From JBEBGV01 sp040081265 (lineage in GTDB: Bacteria; Acidobacteriota; Vicinamibacteria; Vicinamibacterales; UBA2999): DNA of 64,000 nucleotides. Location of the stretch: the NCBI GenBank assembly GCA_040081265.1, contig JBEBGV010000007.1:37420-101419 (forward strand). Reading direction: 5' to 3'. Of the stretch, positions 33,762 through 41,767 are shown piece by piece. The position numbers were made by a program, and so were the translations under genes. Positions within the stretch are counted from its first letter, which is position 1, and the number at the start of each line of letters is the position of its first letter. The notes beneath the pieces were generated by a model that searched no databases, was not told the origin of the DNA, and saw only the letters and a program-made list of their open reading frames with translations.

Positions 33762-34694
33762 ATGGCACGTGCGAGGCGTGTTCCCACGCCACCGCTGATC
33801 GTCGCCGCCCTGAGCCTGTGCATCGGGCTCCTTTCCGCATGCCAGACCCTGCCACGGACCGCCGTGGCCGTCCCGGCTGTCGTGGACGCGGGACCTGTTC
33901 AGGCGCCGACTCCCCTGCCCAATCGGGAAGGGTCACTGAAGTTCGCGGTGCTTGGCGATTTCGGAACCGGCAGCCGCGTGCAGTACCAGCTGGCCGAACA
34001 ACTGGCCAAGCTGAATACCACCTTCCGCTTCAACATGGCGATCCTGGTTGGCGACAACCTCTACGGAGGCCAGCGCCCGGCTGACTTTCAGAGGAAGTTC
34101 GAGATCCCCTACAAACCTCTCCTCGACACCAACGTGAAGTTCTACGCGTCGCTGGGGAACCACGACACCCGCAACCAGCGCTTCTACAAGCTGTTCAACA
34201 TGGACGGCAAGCTGTTCTACTCGTTCAAGGCGCCCGAACAGAACGTCCGGTTCTTCGCCCTCGAGAGCAGCTATCCAGTGCCAGCGCAGATCACGTGGGT
34301 CAAGGGAGAACTCGAGAGCAGCAAGGAGGACTGGAAGATTGCCTTCTTCCACCATCCGCTCTATTCATCGGGCGAGAAACACGGATCGGATACGCAGCTG
34401 CGGGACGTTCTCGAGCCGCTCTTCGTGCAGAACAACGTCAGCGTGGTCTTCAGCGGTCACGATCACTTCTATGAGCGCGTGAAGCCGCAGAAGGGCATCG
34501 CCTATTTCGTGGTCGGCAACAGCGGAAAGCTGCGCGAGGGCAACATCGACCGCACGACCGGACTCACCGCGCGTGGGCTCGATACCGACCTGTCCTTTCT
34601 CGCCGCGGAGATCATCGGAGACGAACTGACCTTCAATACGATCTCGCGATCGGGCCAGGTAGTTGACTCGGGCGTGATCACGCGACGGAAGTAG
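33762..34694 (+). CDS. Calcineurin-like metallophosphoesterase lipoprotein
   Basis: A 310-residue exported phosphoesterase. The signal peptide has lipobox LSAC near residue 27. The metal-binding motifs of the calcineurin superfamily are present in order: GDFGTG, GDNLY, GNHDT, FFHHPLY and GHDHFYER. This set matches purple-acid-phosphatase-like enzymes. It would sit on a membrane facing the periplasm. It is the last gene of the three-gene plus-strand operon and overlaps the convergent PLD-family gene by 17 bases. Substrate unknown. Confidence 0.88.
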   Translation: MARARRVPTPPLIVAALSLCIGLLSACQTLPRTAVAVPAVVDAGPVQAPTPLPNREGSLKFAVLGDFGTGSRVQYQLAEQLAKLNTTFRFNMAILVGDNLYGGQRPADFQRKFEIPYKPLLDTNVKFYASLGNHDTRNQRFYKLFNMDGKLFYSFKAPEQNVRFFALESSYPVPAQITWVKGELESSKEDWKIAFFHHPLYSSGEKHGSDTQLRDVLEPLFVQNNVSVVFSGHDHFYERVKPQKGIAYFVVGNSGKLREGNIDRTTGLTARGLDTDLSFLAAEIIGDELTFNTISRSGQVVDSGVITRRK

Positions 34695-35637
34695 CTTCCT
34701 TCTCTTCCGCTTTGTTCTCCGCCTTAATTTCCGCCTTGACTTCCGCCTTGATGGTCTTCGCCTCGGCCTTCATCTCGACCTCGGCGATGTCCTTGCCTTT
34801 GACCCTGCCGTTGGCCCAGTCGGCCTCGAAGACCGCGCGCACCTTCGCGGCCATTCGCCTGTCGGTCACAATCAGGCCGATCTCCCGACGCGCGTCCAGC
34901 TCGTTCTTGCGCAGGCTCTGGCTGCCGATGAACACCGCGGACCCATCCCGCACCATCGCCCGGACATGCAGACGCAGGTCGCCAGGCTTACATGAGGAGA
35001 TCCCTTCGGCGCTCTTGTCGATCTTCCCGATGACACGGATCTCGACGCCGGCCTCGAGCCGTTCCTTCAGCAGGCGCAGGATGAGCTTGTCCGTGATCCG
35101 TTGGTCGTAGATCAACAGCTCTTTCCTGGCACTGCGAATGAAGTCGGTCAGGCGCTGTCGTGAGTTCTCGGGGCTGACGACAAGGCGTTTGTCCGCAGGC
35201 TCCCAGGGCTGTCGAGTCGAGTCGGCTTCAAAGAGGCGCGTCGCCTCCTTGACCAGCTTCTTGTCCCTGGTGACCAGGCCGAAGCTCCGGCTTTCCTCGA
35301 TGTCCTGACGCGTGTAATTGAATCCCAGGATGTAGGCCGCACCATCGATGATCGTCATCTTGCCGTGATAGCGCGGCAGGTCGTCCGAGGTGCGCGTCAC
35401 GGTGACGCCGGCTTCGAGAAGTCGAGACTCCAGCTCGCGCAGTCGCTTCTCGCCGGCGCTGTTGTGGTGTGCGGTGAGCATGCGAACCGCCACCCCGCGG
35501 GCCACGGCCGCCCCGAGCGCCTTCTCGAGGTCCGTTCGGTCGAATCGGAACACGACCAGATCAATGGAGCGCTTGGCGGTCCGGACTGCCTTCATCAGCG
35601 GCTTGATGCCTTCGTCTGGCTGGATGATCAGCTTCAC
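34678..35637 (-). CDS. Phospholipase D-like (HKD) protein
   Basis: A 319-residue PLD-superfamily protein without a signal peptide. The first HKD motif is complete (H91-x-K93...D98 in YHGKMTIIDG). In the second, arginine replaces lysine (H224-V-R226...D231 in LHVRAMVRDG), so activity may be altered. The C-terminal 35 residues are a charged Glu/Ala/Lys repeat (KAEAKTIKAEVKAEIKAENK), probably a long helix. Relatives are cardiolipin synthases and nucleases. It starts 18 bases after the DUF4956 gene and is third in the operon with the kinase-like protein. Confidence 0.8.
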   Translation of the reverse strand: MKLIIQPDEGIKPLMKAVRTAKRSIDLVVFRFDRTDLEKALGAAVARGVAVRMLTAHHNSAGEKRLRELESRLLEAGVTVTRTSDDLPRYHGKMTIIDGAAYILGFNYTRQDIEESRSFGLVTRDKKLVKEATRLFEADSTRQPWEPADKRLVVSPENSRQRLTDFIRSARKELLIYDQRITDKLILRLLKERLEAGVEIRVIGKIDKSAEGISSCKPGDLRLHVRAMVRDGSAVFIGSQSLRKNELDARREIGLIVTDRRMAAKVRAVFEADWANGRVKGKDIAEVEMKAEAKTIKAEVKAEIKAENKAEEKEATSVA

Positions 35638-35655
35638 TGGGGGGCCTCGTTCGGG

Positions 35656-36318
35656 TCAGGCAGGCTTCTTCGGCTTCTTGTCATCCCATGACACCGCCAG
35701 GGTGTCGTCTTTGGACAAGAGCTGAATCCGGTCGGTGATCGGGTCCGTTTCGACACCGAACGGCACCTTCACCAGATAGGTCAGCTCATCGTCTGAGGTG
35801 CTGCGCAGCGAGTGCTCTACGTCGAACCGTTCCAGCAGATGTTCCAGCTTGGCGCGAAGTTCAGGCGTGTCCTTTGCCGCCTTCACCCGCAACTCGAAGG
35901 TTTGCGAGGTGTTCGGCTCAAACGACTCGATGGCTGCGAGCATGCCGACCAGAAACAGCGTCGAGATGCCCGCCAATGCATAGAGTCCGACTCCCGAGGC
36001 AAGACCCACAGCCAGACAACACAGCATGACCGCTGCGTCCTTCGGATCTTCGATCTTGGCGCGATACCGAATCAGGTTGGCGGCGCCGACGATGCCAAAT
36101 GCTCGCGCCAGGCTCGCGCCGACAACGAGCATGATCACCGCTCCGACCACCGCCAGGATGATCTGTGTCTGGACCACCGCCGGCGTTCTGGTCGGGGTCC
36201 CGCGTCGTTTCGGCCTGAAGGCAAGCGCGGCGCCCAGAAGGGCCGCGATCGGCAGGCGGACAAGCGCCTGCCAGACGTCATCCGGCAGATCTGCTGTCAA
36301 CATCGTCAGCTCGTTCAT
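35656..36318 (-). CDS. DUF4956 membrane protein
   Basis: A 220-residue inner-membrane protein. Three or four hydrophobic segments occupy residues 15-140, with the DUF4956 core VVGASLARAFGIVGAANLIRYRAKIEDPKDAAVML. A cytoplasmic ferredoxin-like C terminus follows (TFELRVKAAKDTPELRAKLEHLL...YLVKVPF). In other bacteria DUF4956 genes often neighbour VTC-type polyphosphate polymerase and CotH-kinase genes. Here the neighbour is a kinase-like exported protein. The ATG at 36316-36318 overlaps that gene's stop as ATGA; the longer upstream frame is antisense noise. Confidence 0.82.
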   Translation of the reverse strand: MNELTMLTADLPDDVWQALVRLPIAALLGAALAFRPKRRGTPTRTPAVVQTQIILAVVGAVIMLVVGASLARAFGIVGAANLIRYRAKIEDPKDAAVMLCCLAVGLASGVGLYALAGISTLFLVGMLAAIESFEPNTSQTFELRVKAAKDTPELRAKLEHLLERFDVEHSLRSTSDDELTYLVKVPFGVETDPITDRIQLLSKDDTLAVSWDDKKPKKPA

Positions 36319-37286
36319 GCCTGGACCACCAGACCTTCCGCCACCTTGATCTTCATGCGACGGATGAAACGTCGCGCCGTGTTCTCCGGATAGCCGCCGG
36401 CGCGAAACGCGTCGAGCCACTGCGTGTCCGTCAGACGCGACAGGCGCTGGCAGATCCATCGCACATCGGCCGTCGTCAGCGTCTTCGTCAAGCTGACATG
36501 CGGTCCGAAGTATTCGAACTCGACCATGCCGTCCTTGACGCCGAGGATGAACCGGGTCCGGTCGAAGGCGTCCGGGTCGTCGCGCATCGCCGAGAGCAGG
36601 CCTGTGCGACCAAATGTCTGTCCGAGGTCGCGAGCCACCCACCAGCGCCGGGCGCCTTCAAGCGGCTTCTCGAGCGTGTATTGCATGTTGTTGTCGGGCT
36701 TGAGGTCTGAGTTGGTCAGCATCACCTGAAGGACGATCAGGCCGTGCAGCGCGCGTGTGCCCAGAAAGGGGTTGTCCGTGTACGACCACGGCTCGTCCTC
36801 CACCAGTCCGTTGAGCGCAGCGGGCTGCTTCTCGCGGAAGCGCGCCACGGGCTGGGCGTCCTTCTCGGTGGGCGCACCCTCGGCCGACCATTTCTCCACG
36901 GTGTAGATGGGGGGCTGATGGTAGCCAACGCCCCACAGAAGGCGGGACGCGACAACCTCCGTTCGCGCTTCGGGATAGAGCTTGGCACTCCACTCCCTGC
37001 CGTCGGGACTGCGGACGTCGTAGCCGTCGCTGAACCCGCCCTTCTTCATCTTGAGCACCGTGAACCGGGCGGTCGGGCTGGGCATCATCGCTCGCCCGCC
37101 GACACCGTAATAAAGGTCTCGGGTCGGCTCCGGCTCAACCCACAACTCGCTGAGCCTGGACTCGCCACCCTGTGGCAGTCCTGCCTGGCCGGTAGAGCTG
37201 GTGCTGGCCTGAAGATGGGTAGCGATTACCGCTGCCACGGCAAAAGTTACGAGCGGTAGGGCAAGCGGAAGGGTCATTGAACGCAT
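36315..37286 (-). CDS. Exported kinase-like protein (HipA/FAM20-like fold suspected)
   Basis: A 323-residue protein with an N-terminal signal or anchor (LPLALPLVTFAVAAVIATHL). It has no family I can name, but the landmarks of a protein-kinase-like fold appear in order: an invariant-type lysine (K102 in WSAKLY), a helix-C glutamate (E106 or E110), a catalytic loop NSDLKPDNN (D194, N199/N200) and a metal-binding DLGQTFG (D220). CotH, HipA and FAM20-type kinases share such a layout. It is the first gene of an operon with DUF4956 and PLD genes, so it may phosphorylate an envelope partner. Confidence 0.6.
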   Translation of the reverse strand: MRSMTLPLALPLVTFAVAAVIATHLQASTSSTGQAGLPQGGESRLSELWVEPEPTRDLYYGVGGRAMMPSPTARFTVLKMKKGGFSDGYDVRSPDGREWSAKLYPEARTEVVASRLLWGVGYHQPPIYTVEKWSAEGAPTEKDAQPVARFREKQPAALNGLVEDEPWSYTDNPFLGTRALHGLIVLQVMLTNSDLKPDNNMQYTLEKPLEGARRWWVARDLGQTFGRTGLLSAMRDDPDAFDRTRFILGVKDGMVEFEYFGPHVSLTKTLTTADVRWICQRLSRLTDTQWLDAFRAGGYPENTARRFIRRMKIKVAEGLVVQA

Positions 37287-37431
37287 ATCCGGACTCCCAT
37301 CCGTCGAGGTTCAATCCCTGTGCCATGGCTGGCCGAGCTGGACCCGAGTAACCTTTTGCCGGACGCGCAGTTATCCCCAGTGCGGCTGCGCAGTGACAAC
37401 GGCAACGTCTACCTGCGCCCGGGGCAGTAAG

Positions 37432-38010
37432 CTACTGTCCCGGGCCCGTTGCCTCGGCCGTCGCGCGATCGAGCAAATCCGAGACGCGTCGATCCCGGGC
37501 ACCCTCGAGCAGGTACTCCGTGTCGAGCGGCCCTGCCACGCGCAGCAGGCCCAGGACGTCGGTCCATTGGCGCTCCGACACTTCGCCGCCGCGGCGAAAC
37601 CACTCGAGCTTGGCGAGGACCGTGTCCTCGGCTGAACCCACAGGCATCTCCACACCGCCCTCGAGACGCGCGAGCTGGATGCGACCGAGTGCGCGCTGAT
37701 CGCTTACGCCGTTGGCCACAAACACGTCCACCTTGACCATGGTCTCCAGGTGAATCACGCTGAACGACGAGCGTTGCTGAATGGCGTCGACCAGCCGCTG
37801 TTGAGGAATGTAGTAGGCGTCCGCCAGGGCTGCGATGAGCCCAGGGGCATGCGCTGGCGCGAGTTCAGCCACAACATCGGCGTCGATGCTGGCGCGCGGC
37901 ACGCCGTGCGCCGAACTGGCAATGGAACCTGCAACAAAGTGACGCACACCAAGCCTGGCGAGCGCGTCGAGCACGGGCACGAGCGCAGCACTCAGGTCGG
38001 CGGGTCTCAC
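37432..38010 (-). CDS. Nucleotidyltransferase-fold protein, probable toxin-like partner
   Basis: A 192-residue cytoplasmic protein of the nucleotidyltransferase superfamily: GSIASSAHGVPRASIDADVV carries the G-S...D-x-D pattern, with a third acidic residue likely in MVKVDVFVA. Such genes occur as AbiEii/MenA-like toxins and as minor NTases. The GTG start (38008-38010) overlaps the stop of the small upstream gene as GTGA, the classic toxin/antitoxin arrangement. Whether it is a toxin is inference; it could also be a plain NTase of unknown substrate. Confidence 0.7.
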   Translation of the reverse strand: MRPADLSAALVPVLDALARLGVRHFVAGSIASSAHGVPRASIDADVVAELAPAHAPGLIAALADAYYIPQQRLVDAIQQRSSFSVIHLETMVKVDVFVANGVSDQRALGRIQLARLEGGVEMPVGSAEDTVLAKLEWFRRGGEVSERQWTDVLGLLRVAGPLDTEYLLEGARDRRVSDLLDRATAEATGPGQ

Positions 38011-38273
38011 AGTCGACGAGCCGCCAGTGCCGCGCGAACCCCCTCGGCCAGATCAACGCCGTAGCTCTCGGCAATGAAACGCAGGCCGACATCCTCTGTA
38101 GATGCACCCGGCGATTGCCGGGCCAGCGCGTCCCGTGACAGCGCCATCACCGATCGACTGAGTGAGAACGTCAGAGCCAGCCTCCGACCAGGCGAGGAGC
38201 GCCGCAACATCTCGAGATGTACCGACGCGGTCTCCGGGTCGGTGTCGCTCTGCCCCGTCTGCATCATCGCCAT
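38007..38273 (-). CDS. Small antitoxin-like protein paired with the NTase
   Basis: An 88-residue protein (from the ATG at 38271-38273) with the pattern HLEMLRRSSPGRRLALTFSLSRSVMALSRDAL and ASTEDVGLRFIAESYG. This recalls small helical proteins annotated near NTase-type toxins (Rv0078B-like). ATGs at 38267 and 38264 are alternatives. It overlaps the NTase gene by 4 bases. No DNA-binding motif is obvious. Upstream lies the CTACCCA heptamer array. Confidence 0.55.
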   Translation of the reverse strand: MAMMQTGQSDTDPETASVHLEMLRRSSPGRRLALTFSLSRSVMALSRDALARQSPGASTEDVGLRFIAESYGVDLAEGVRAALAARRL

Positions 38274-38290
38274 TCTACAAGACTGCCCGC

Positions 38291-38345
38291 TACCGACCAC
38301 CCACCACCAACTACCCACCACTCACTACCCACTACCCACTATCCT
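38291..38345. repeat. CTACCCA-type heptamer array
   Basis: CTACC/ACCCACC/ACCAACTACCCA runs into a clear 7-base register: CTACCCA, CCACTCA, CTACCCA, CTACCCA, CTATCC, ending at 38345. Read on the minus strand it is TGGGTAG repeats, related to the GTAGGCx units at 10169. It lies between yciH and the NTase/antitoxin-like pair and overlaps the last codons of yciH. Confidence 0.75.
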
Positions 38346-38695
38346 TTCACCACCCACCCCTTCTTCTCGAGGGCGGCGCGCAGTCGATCGCGGTGGTCGC
38401 CCTGGATCTCCACCGTGTTGTCGGACACCGCCCCGCCGGTACCGCAGGCGCGCTTCAACTCGCCGAGCAGATCCTTCAGGAACGCCTGATTGCGGGGCAG
38501 GTCGAAGACCACAGTGACCGTCTTGCCGCCACGGCCCTTCTTCTCCATGCGGAGCTTGGCGACGATGCGGGTGGGCAGGGGTTCGTCGCGGGCAAACTGC
38601 GAGCTGCACTTGCAGTCGTTCTTCGGCCAGCCGCACTTCGGGCAGATGCTGCCGCTGGCCGTCGAGTACACCGTGCGCGCGTTCTTGTCGCTCAT
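38339..38695 (-). CDS. yciH: SUI1/eIF1-family translation factor YciH
   Basis: A 118-residue cytoplasmic protein of the SUI1 family. The N terminus has a four-cysteine knuckle (CPKCGWPKNDCKC), typical of bacterial YciH. The SUI1 domain follows: KKGRGGKTVTVVFDL, LGELKRACGTGGAVSDNTVEIQG and a C-terminal LRAALEKKGWVVKG. It is thought to influence start-codon selection in translation. The stop region meets the CTACCCA array. It is downstream of recQ but separated by REP-like repeats. Confidence 0.93.
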   Translation of the reverse strand: MSDKNARTVYSTASGSICPKCGWPKNDCKCSSQFARDEPLPTRIVAKLRMEKKGRGGKTVTVVFDLPRNQAFLKDLLGELKRACGTGGAVSDNTVEIQGDHRDRLRAALEKKGWVVKG

Positions 38696-38698
38696 GAC

Positions 38699-38757
38699 TG
38701 TATGTAGGGCGGGTCCGTCAGTGGACTGTATGTAGGGCGGGTCCGTCAGGACCCGCC
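38699..38757. repeat. Tandem REP-like unit, one copy truncated
   Basis: The sequence TGTATGTAGGGCGGGTCCGT occurs twice, 28 bases apart (38699 and 38727). In the second copy GGCGGGTCC (38736-38744) pairs with GGACCCGCC (38749-38757). In the first copy the hairpin is cut off after GTCAGTGGAC. TATGTAG replaces TACGTAG here. The recQ gene takes its TGA stop (38746-38748) from the hairpin loop. Confidence 0.85.
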
Positions 38758-40587
38758 TCCGACATGCTCGCGAATCGCCAGGACGAAGCTGTCGCCCAGT
38801 TCGTCAGCCTTGCGGGCCCCGACGCCCTTGACCGACAGGAGCTCGCTGACCGAGGTGGGTCGCAGGCGTGCCATTTCGCGGAGCGTGGCGTCGTGGAAGA
38901 TGACGTAAGGCGGCACCCCGCGCTGCCGTGCCGTCTCGAGGCGCAGGGCCCTGAGCCGCTCGAACAGATCGCGGTCAACTCCTTCCCAGCCTTCAACTTC
39001 CACGCGCGAGCGTAGACGCGGCGCGTCCTTCTTGACCGGCCGCTGACGGGCCAGGGCCAGACCCGGCGCACTCCCTTCATTCCTCAGCAGTTCCAAGCCC
39101 CGAGCCGTCAGCGTCAGCACCGGATACGCATCGTCGGTCTGTCGGAGCAGGCCGTGTGAGGTGAGCTGTTGAACGTAGCCGCGAAGCTCCGGGACGGAGG
39201 CGTTGGGAAGCAGGCCAAAGGTGCTGAGCTGATCGTGTCCCCGGGCCACCACCGTGTCGCTGGCGTGGCCGCGCAGCACGCTGGTTACGTGAACGGTGCC
39301 GAACCGCTGCCCCACCCTGGCCACACACGACAGAATCTGCCGGGCGAGCAGCACCGGGTCGGCCACCGAGTCCAGCTCCTCGAGGCAATAGTCGCAGGCG
39401 CCGCAGGTTGCCGTGTCGTAGGTGTCGCCGAAGTACTCCGCCAGGTGTCGGTGGCGGCAGCCGATGCCGGCGACGTACTTCTCCATCTGCCGCAGCAGGG
39501 CGATGTTGGCGTCGTTCAGCTCGCCGTTGGTCTCGAGCATCGAGCGCCAGCGCATGAAGTCGGCTGGCGACGAGATCAGCACACACTCCGCCTCGAGACC
39601 GTCACGACCGGCTCTTCCGGACTCCTGCTGGTAATGCGACACCGACCGTGGCGAGCCCGCATGGACGACGAAGCGGACGTTCGATCGGTCGATCCCCATG
39701 CCGAAGGCGACCGTGGCGACGATGACGTTGACGCGTTCGGTGAGGAAGGCGTCCTGATTGGTGCTGCGTTCCGAGTCGCTGAGCCCGGCATGGTACGGAA
39801 GCGCCGGCACGCCCTCGGCCGTCAGCCATGTCGCCAGTGCGTCCACCTCTTTGCGCGAGGTGCAGTAGATGATGCCCGCCTCGTTGCGGTGTCGCGCCAG
39901 CACGTCGAGCAGTTGGCGCTTCAGGACGCCGCGCGGGAGCACCCGGTAGACCAGGTTCGGGCGGTCAAAGCGGCCGACCAGTTCCAGCGGCTCGCGTAGC
40001 CCAAGCTGGAGGGCGATATCACGGCGAACCTGCGCCGTCGCCGTGGCCGTGTAGGCATGCAGGCTGACGCCCGGCAGCCGGTCGCGCAGCCGCGCCAATT
40101 GGCGATATTCAGGCCTGAAATCGTGTCCCCACTGGCTGATGCAGTGCGCTTCGTCTACGGCCACGAAGCTGACATCGCACTGGGACAGAAGTGAGAGAAA
40201 GTTCTCGCCACCCTCGCCCACCAGACGCTCCGGGGAGACATAGAGCAGGCGATAGCGGCCAGCGCGCAGACCCGCAACTACCTCAGCCTTCTCCCTCGCA
40301 CCGAGCGAGCTGTTGTAGAGACCCGCGGCGACGCCGTTGCCGACCAGGGTATCGACCTGGTCCTTCATCAAGGAGATGAGCGGTGAGATGACGACCGCCA
40401 GACGCGACTGCACGAGCGCTGGCGCCTGAAAGCACAACGACTTACCGCCGCCGGTCGGCAGCACGACGAGTGAGTCGTGACCAGCGAGCACCGACTCCAT
40501 CGCTTCGCGTTGGAGAGGACGGAATGCTGTGTAGCCCCAGAATCTGGAGAGGACTGCTTCGAGCGGGGACGCCGACACCGCATTCAT
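38746..40587 (-). CDS. recQ: ATP-dependent DNA helicase RecQ
   Basis: A 613-residue superfamily 2 helicase for recombination and fork repair. Motifs in order: FRPLQREAMESVL (motif 0), LPTGGGKS (I), VISPLISLMKDQ (Ia), VDEAHCISQWGHDFRPEY (II and aromatic-rich loop), AYTATATAQVRRDI (III), and FGMGIDRSNVRFVVH...QESGRAGRDG (V, VI). A zinc-binding C-x...CxxC cluster (TCGACDYC), an RQC winged helix and a C-terminal HRDC domain follow, so it is full length. The ATG at 40585-40587 is used; one at 40620 is possible. The last residues (HVGGGS) are encoded in a REP-like hairpin. Confidence 0.95.
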   Translation of the reverse strand: MNAVSASPLEAVLSRFWGYTAFRPLQREAMESVLAGHDSLVVLPTGGGKSLCFQAPALVQSRLAVVISPLISLMKDQVDTLVGNGVAAGLYNSSLGAREKAEVVAGLRAGRYRLLYVSPERLVGEGGENFLSLLSQCDVSFVAVDEAHCISQWGHDFRPEYRQLARLRDRLPGVSLHAYTATATAQVRRDIALQLGLREPLELVGRFDRPNLVYRVLPRGVLKRQLLDVLARHRNEAGIIYCTSRKEVDALATWLTAEGVPALPYHAGLSDSERSTNQDAFLTERVNVIVATVAFGMGIDRSNVRFVVHAGSPRSVSHYQQESGRAGRDGLEAECVLISSPADFMRWRSMLETNGELNDANIALLRQMEKYVAGIGCRHRHLAEYFGDTYDTATCGACDYCLEELDSVADPVLLARQILSCVARVGQRFGTVHVTSVLRGHASDTVVARGHDQLSTFGLLPNASVPELRGYVQQLTSHGLLRQTDDAYPVLTLTARGLELLRNEGSAPGLALARQRPVKKDAPRLRSRVEVEGWEGVDRDLFERLRALRLETARQRGVPPYVIFHDATLREMARLRPTSVSELLSVKGVGARKADELGDSFVLAIREHVGGGS

Positions 40588-40635
40588 GATCCCACGAAAC
40601 ACGGGGGCCGGACGCATCATCCGGCCCCCGCATCG

Positions 40636-41361
40636 TCACGATGCCACCTTCAGGGGTGGCTGCTCGGCCTTCGGCTCTTCAGCCTTAGCGCCTTCGACGT
40701 TCACTTCTTCTGCCTTCGCCTTCGGCTTCCGGCCGCGCGAGAAGAACTCCACGCGGCGATCGTCCTCCCACACGGCCAGTAGCACAGGGTTGTCGTGCAG
40801 GAGATTGGGCACGATGAGATCGAGCTTGCGAAGCGCGGCCAGCGCCGCTGCCATCGCCGATTCGATCCCCGCACGTGCCGCGGTGTGCTCCTCACGTCCG
40901 ACCCGACGGGCAGCAATAGCCGCCTCGAAGTCGTCGGCGAGCCCGGGGAAGCACGTGAGATGCGCCTCAGGAACGCCGTAGGCCGCGAACCGACTTCGCT
41001 GCGCCTCCGCCTGCTGCGCGAACACCCGCCCCGCCGCCAGCAACGCCTGGTCCGACCGCGACGCCGGCATCTGGAACGGCTCGTCGAATCCCGGCGCATC
41101 CTCACCAATCACCCGCGCGATGCGACTGATGGCCAGGAGCCGCTCGACGAGCGCCCGTCGCGTGATGACCCGTGAATGTTTCCCTCCTTTCGCACTGGTC
41201 ATCTTCGAGACGGCCCGCTTCCCCAACTGCGACACCGACTCGTGCACGGTCTCAAACGCCTGCCCCGCCAGACTGTCGGGCGGAAACAGGTCCCTGTTGG
41301 TCTTCCCGAAACCACTTACCCGAACGAGCATTTCGAACTGCTTCACTTCCGTCCGCCGCAT
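40636..41361 (-). CDS. Helical hypothetical protein
   Basis: A 241-residue cytoplasmic protein of unrecognised family. It is mainly alpha-helical (LAGQAFETVHESVSQLGKRA, DQALLAAGRVFAQQAEAQRS, AARAGIESAMAAALAALRKLD) and ends in a charged tail with KAKAEEVNVEGAKAEEPKAE, resembling the tail of the PLD-family protein. Start choice: GGAGG lies 5 bases before the ATG at 41359-41361, better than the ATG at 41373. It stands 48 bases upstream of recQ on the same strand. I see no motif that suggests a function. Confidence 0.72.
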   Translation of the reverse strand: MRRTEVKQFEMLVRVSGFGKTNRDLFPPDSLAGQAFETVHESVSQLGKRAVSKMTSAKGGKHSRVITRRALVERLLAISRIARVIGEDAPGFDEPFQMPASRSDQALLAAGRVFAQQAEAQRSRFAAYGVPEAHLTCFPGLADDFEAAIAARRVGREEHTAARAGIESAMAAALAALRKLDLIVPNLLHDNPVLLAVWEDDRRVEFFSRGRKPKAKAEEVNVEGAKAEEPKAEQPPLKVAS

Positions 41362-41647
41362 AACCACCTCCATCAGGAGCGAACCGTGCCCCTGTTATGA
41401 AAGTGAGTCTGCGCCTCGGCCTGGGGTGAAGTAGTGACGGAATCGATGAATCTTCTTAATTCTTCGGCCGCCAGTGCGAGCGGGGCCTGCCGCCGGCTAC
41501 CCCGCCATGGCCACCCCACCGTGCAAAGTCCGCACGGCGGGGGCCCCGGCGTGCTCCTCACGTGCGCGCGGCGGGGTCCCCTGCCGGCGTCACCCGCTCT
41601 CGTGAGCGGGCGTGTTCATTCGAGGCGCTTCTAGTCTTGGGCGGGTG
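41362..41647. other. Intergenic region without a convincing gene
   Basis: I see no supportable coding sequence here. It holds a perfect hairpin, CCCGCTC-TCGT-GAGCGGG (41593-41610), without a U tract, and an AT-rich patch (AATCTTCTTAATTCTTCGG, near 41448-41466) that could serve as promoter for the divergently read 40636-41361 gene. Confidence 0.6.
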
Positions 41648-41692
41648 CTACAGCGCGCCGTCGGCGATTAGGGCGAGGATGGGCGACCAGAG
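41648..41692 (-). pseudogene. Relic of a TPR-regulator C terminus
   Basis: On the minus strand this reads HADLWSPILALIADGAL then TAG. The end of the damaged regulator gene at 42068-42115 reads L-stop-APVLALIADRAL then TAG, so LALIAD-x-AL-stop is shared. The frame is closed by TGA a short way upstream. This looks like the last 15 or so codons left from a second copy of the same gene family. Confidence 0.55.
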
Positions 41693-41767
41693 ATCGGCGT
41701 GCACTTCGAAAGCGAAGAGGGCCAGACGGCGAAGGCTTCAGGTGCAGACCGCAGCTCGGAACGAGCT

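Noticed and set aside
37286..37320. tRNA-like segment GGTTCAATCCC followed by GTGCCA
   Set aside because: The T arm does not pair (CGAGG with CCTGT) and no acceptor or anticodon stem can be drawn; it overlaps the start of the kinase-like gene.
41630..41767. ParE/RelE toxin expected downstream of the antitoxin at 41768
   Set aside because: All minus-strand frames here are short, lack family motifs, or are the relic of the TPR regulator.
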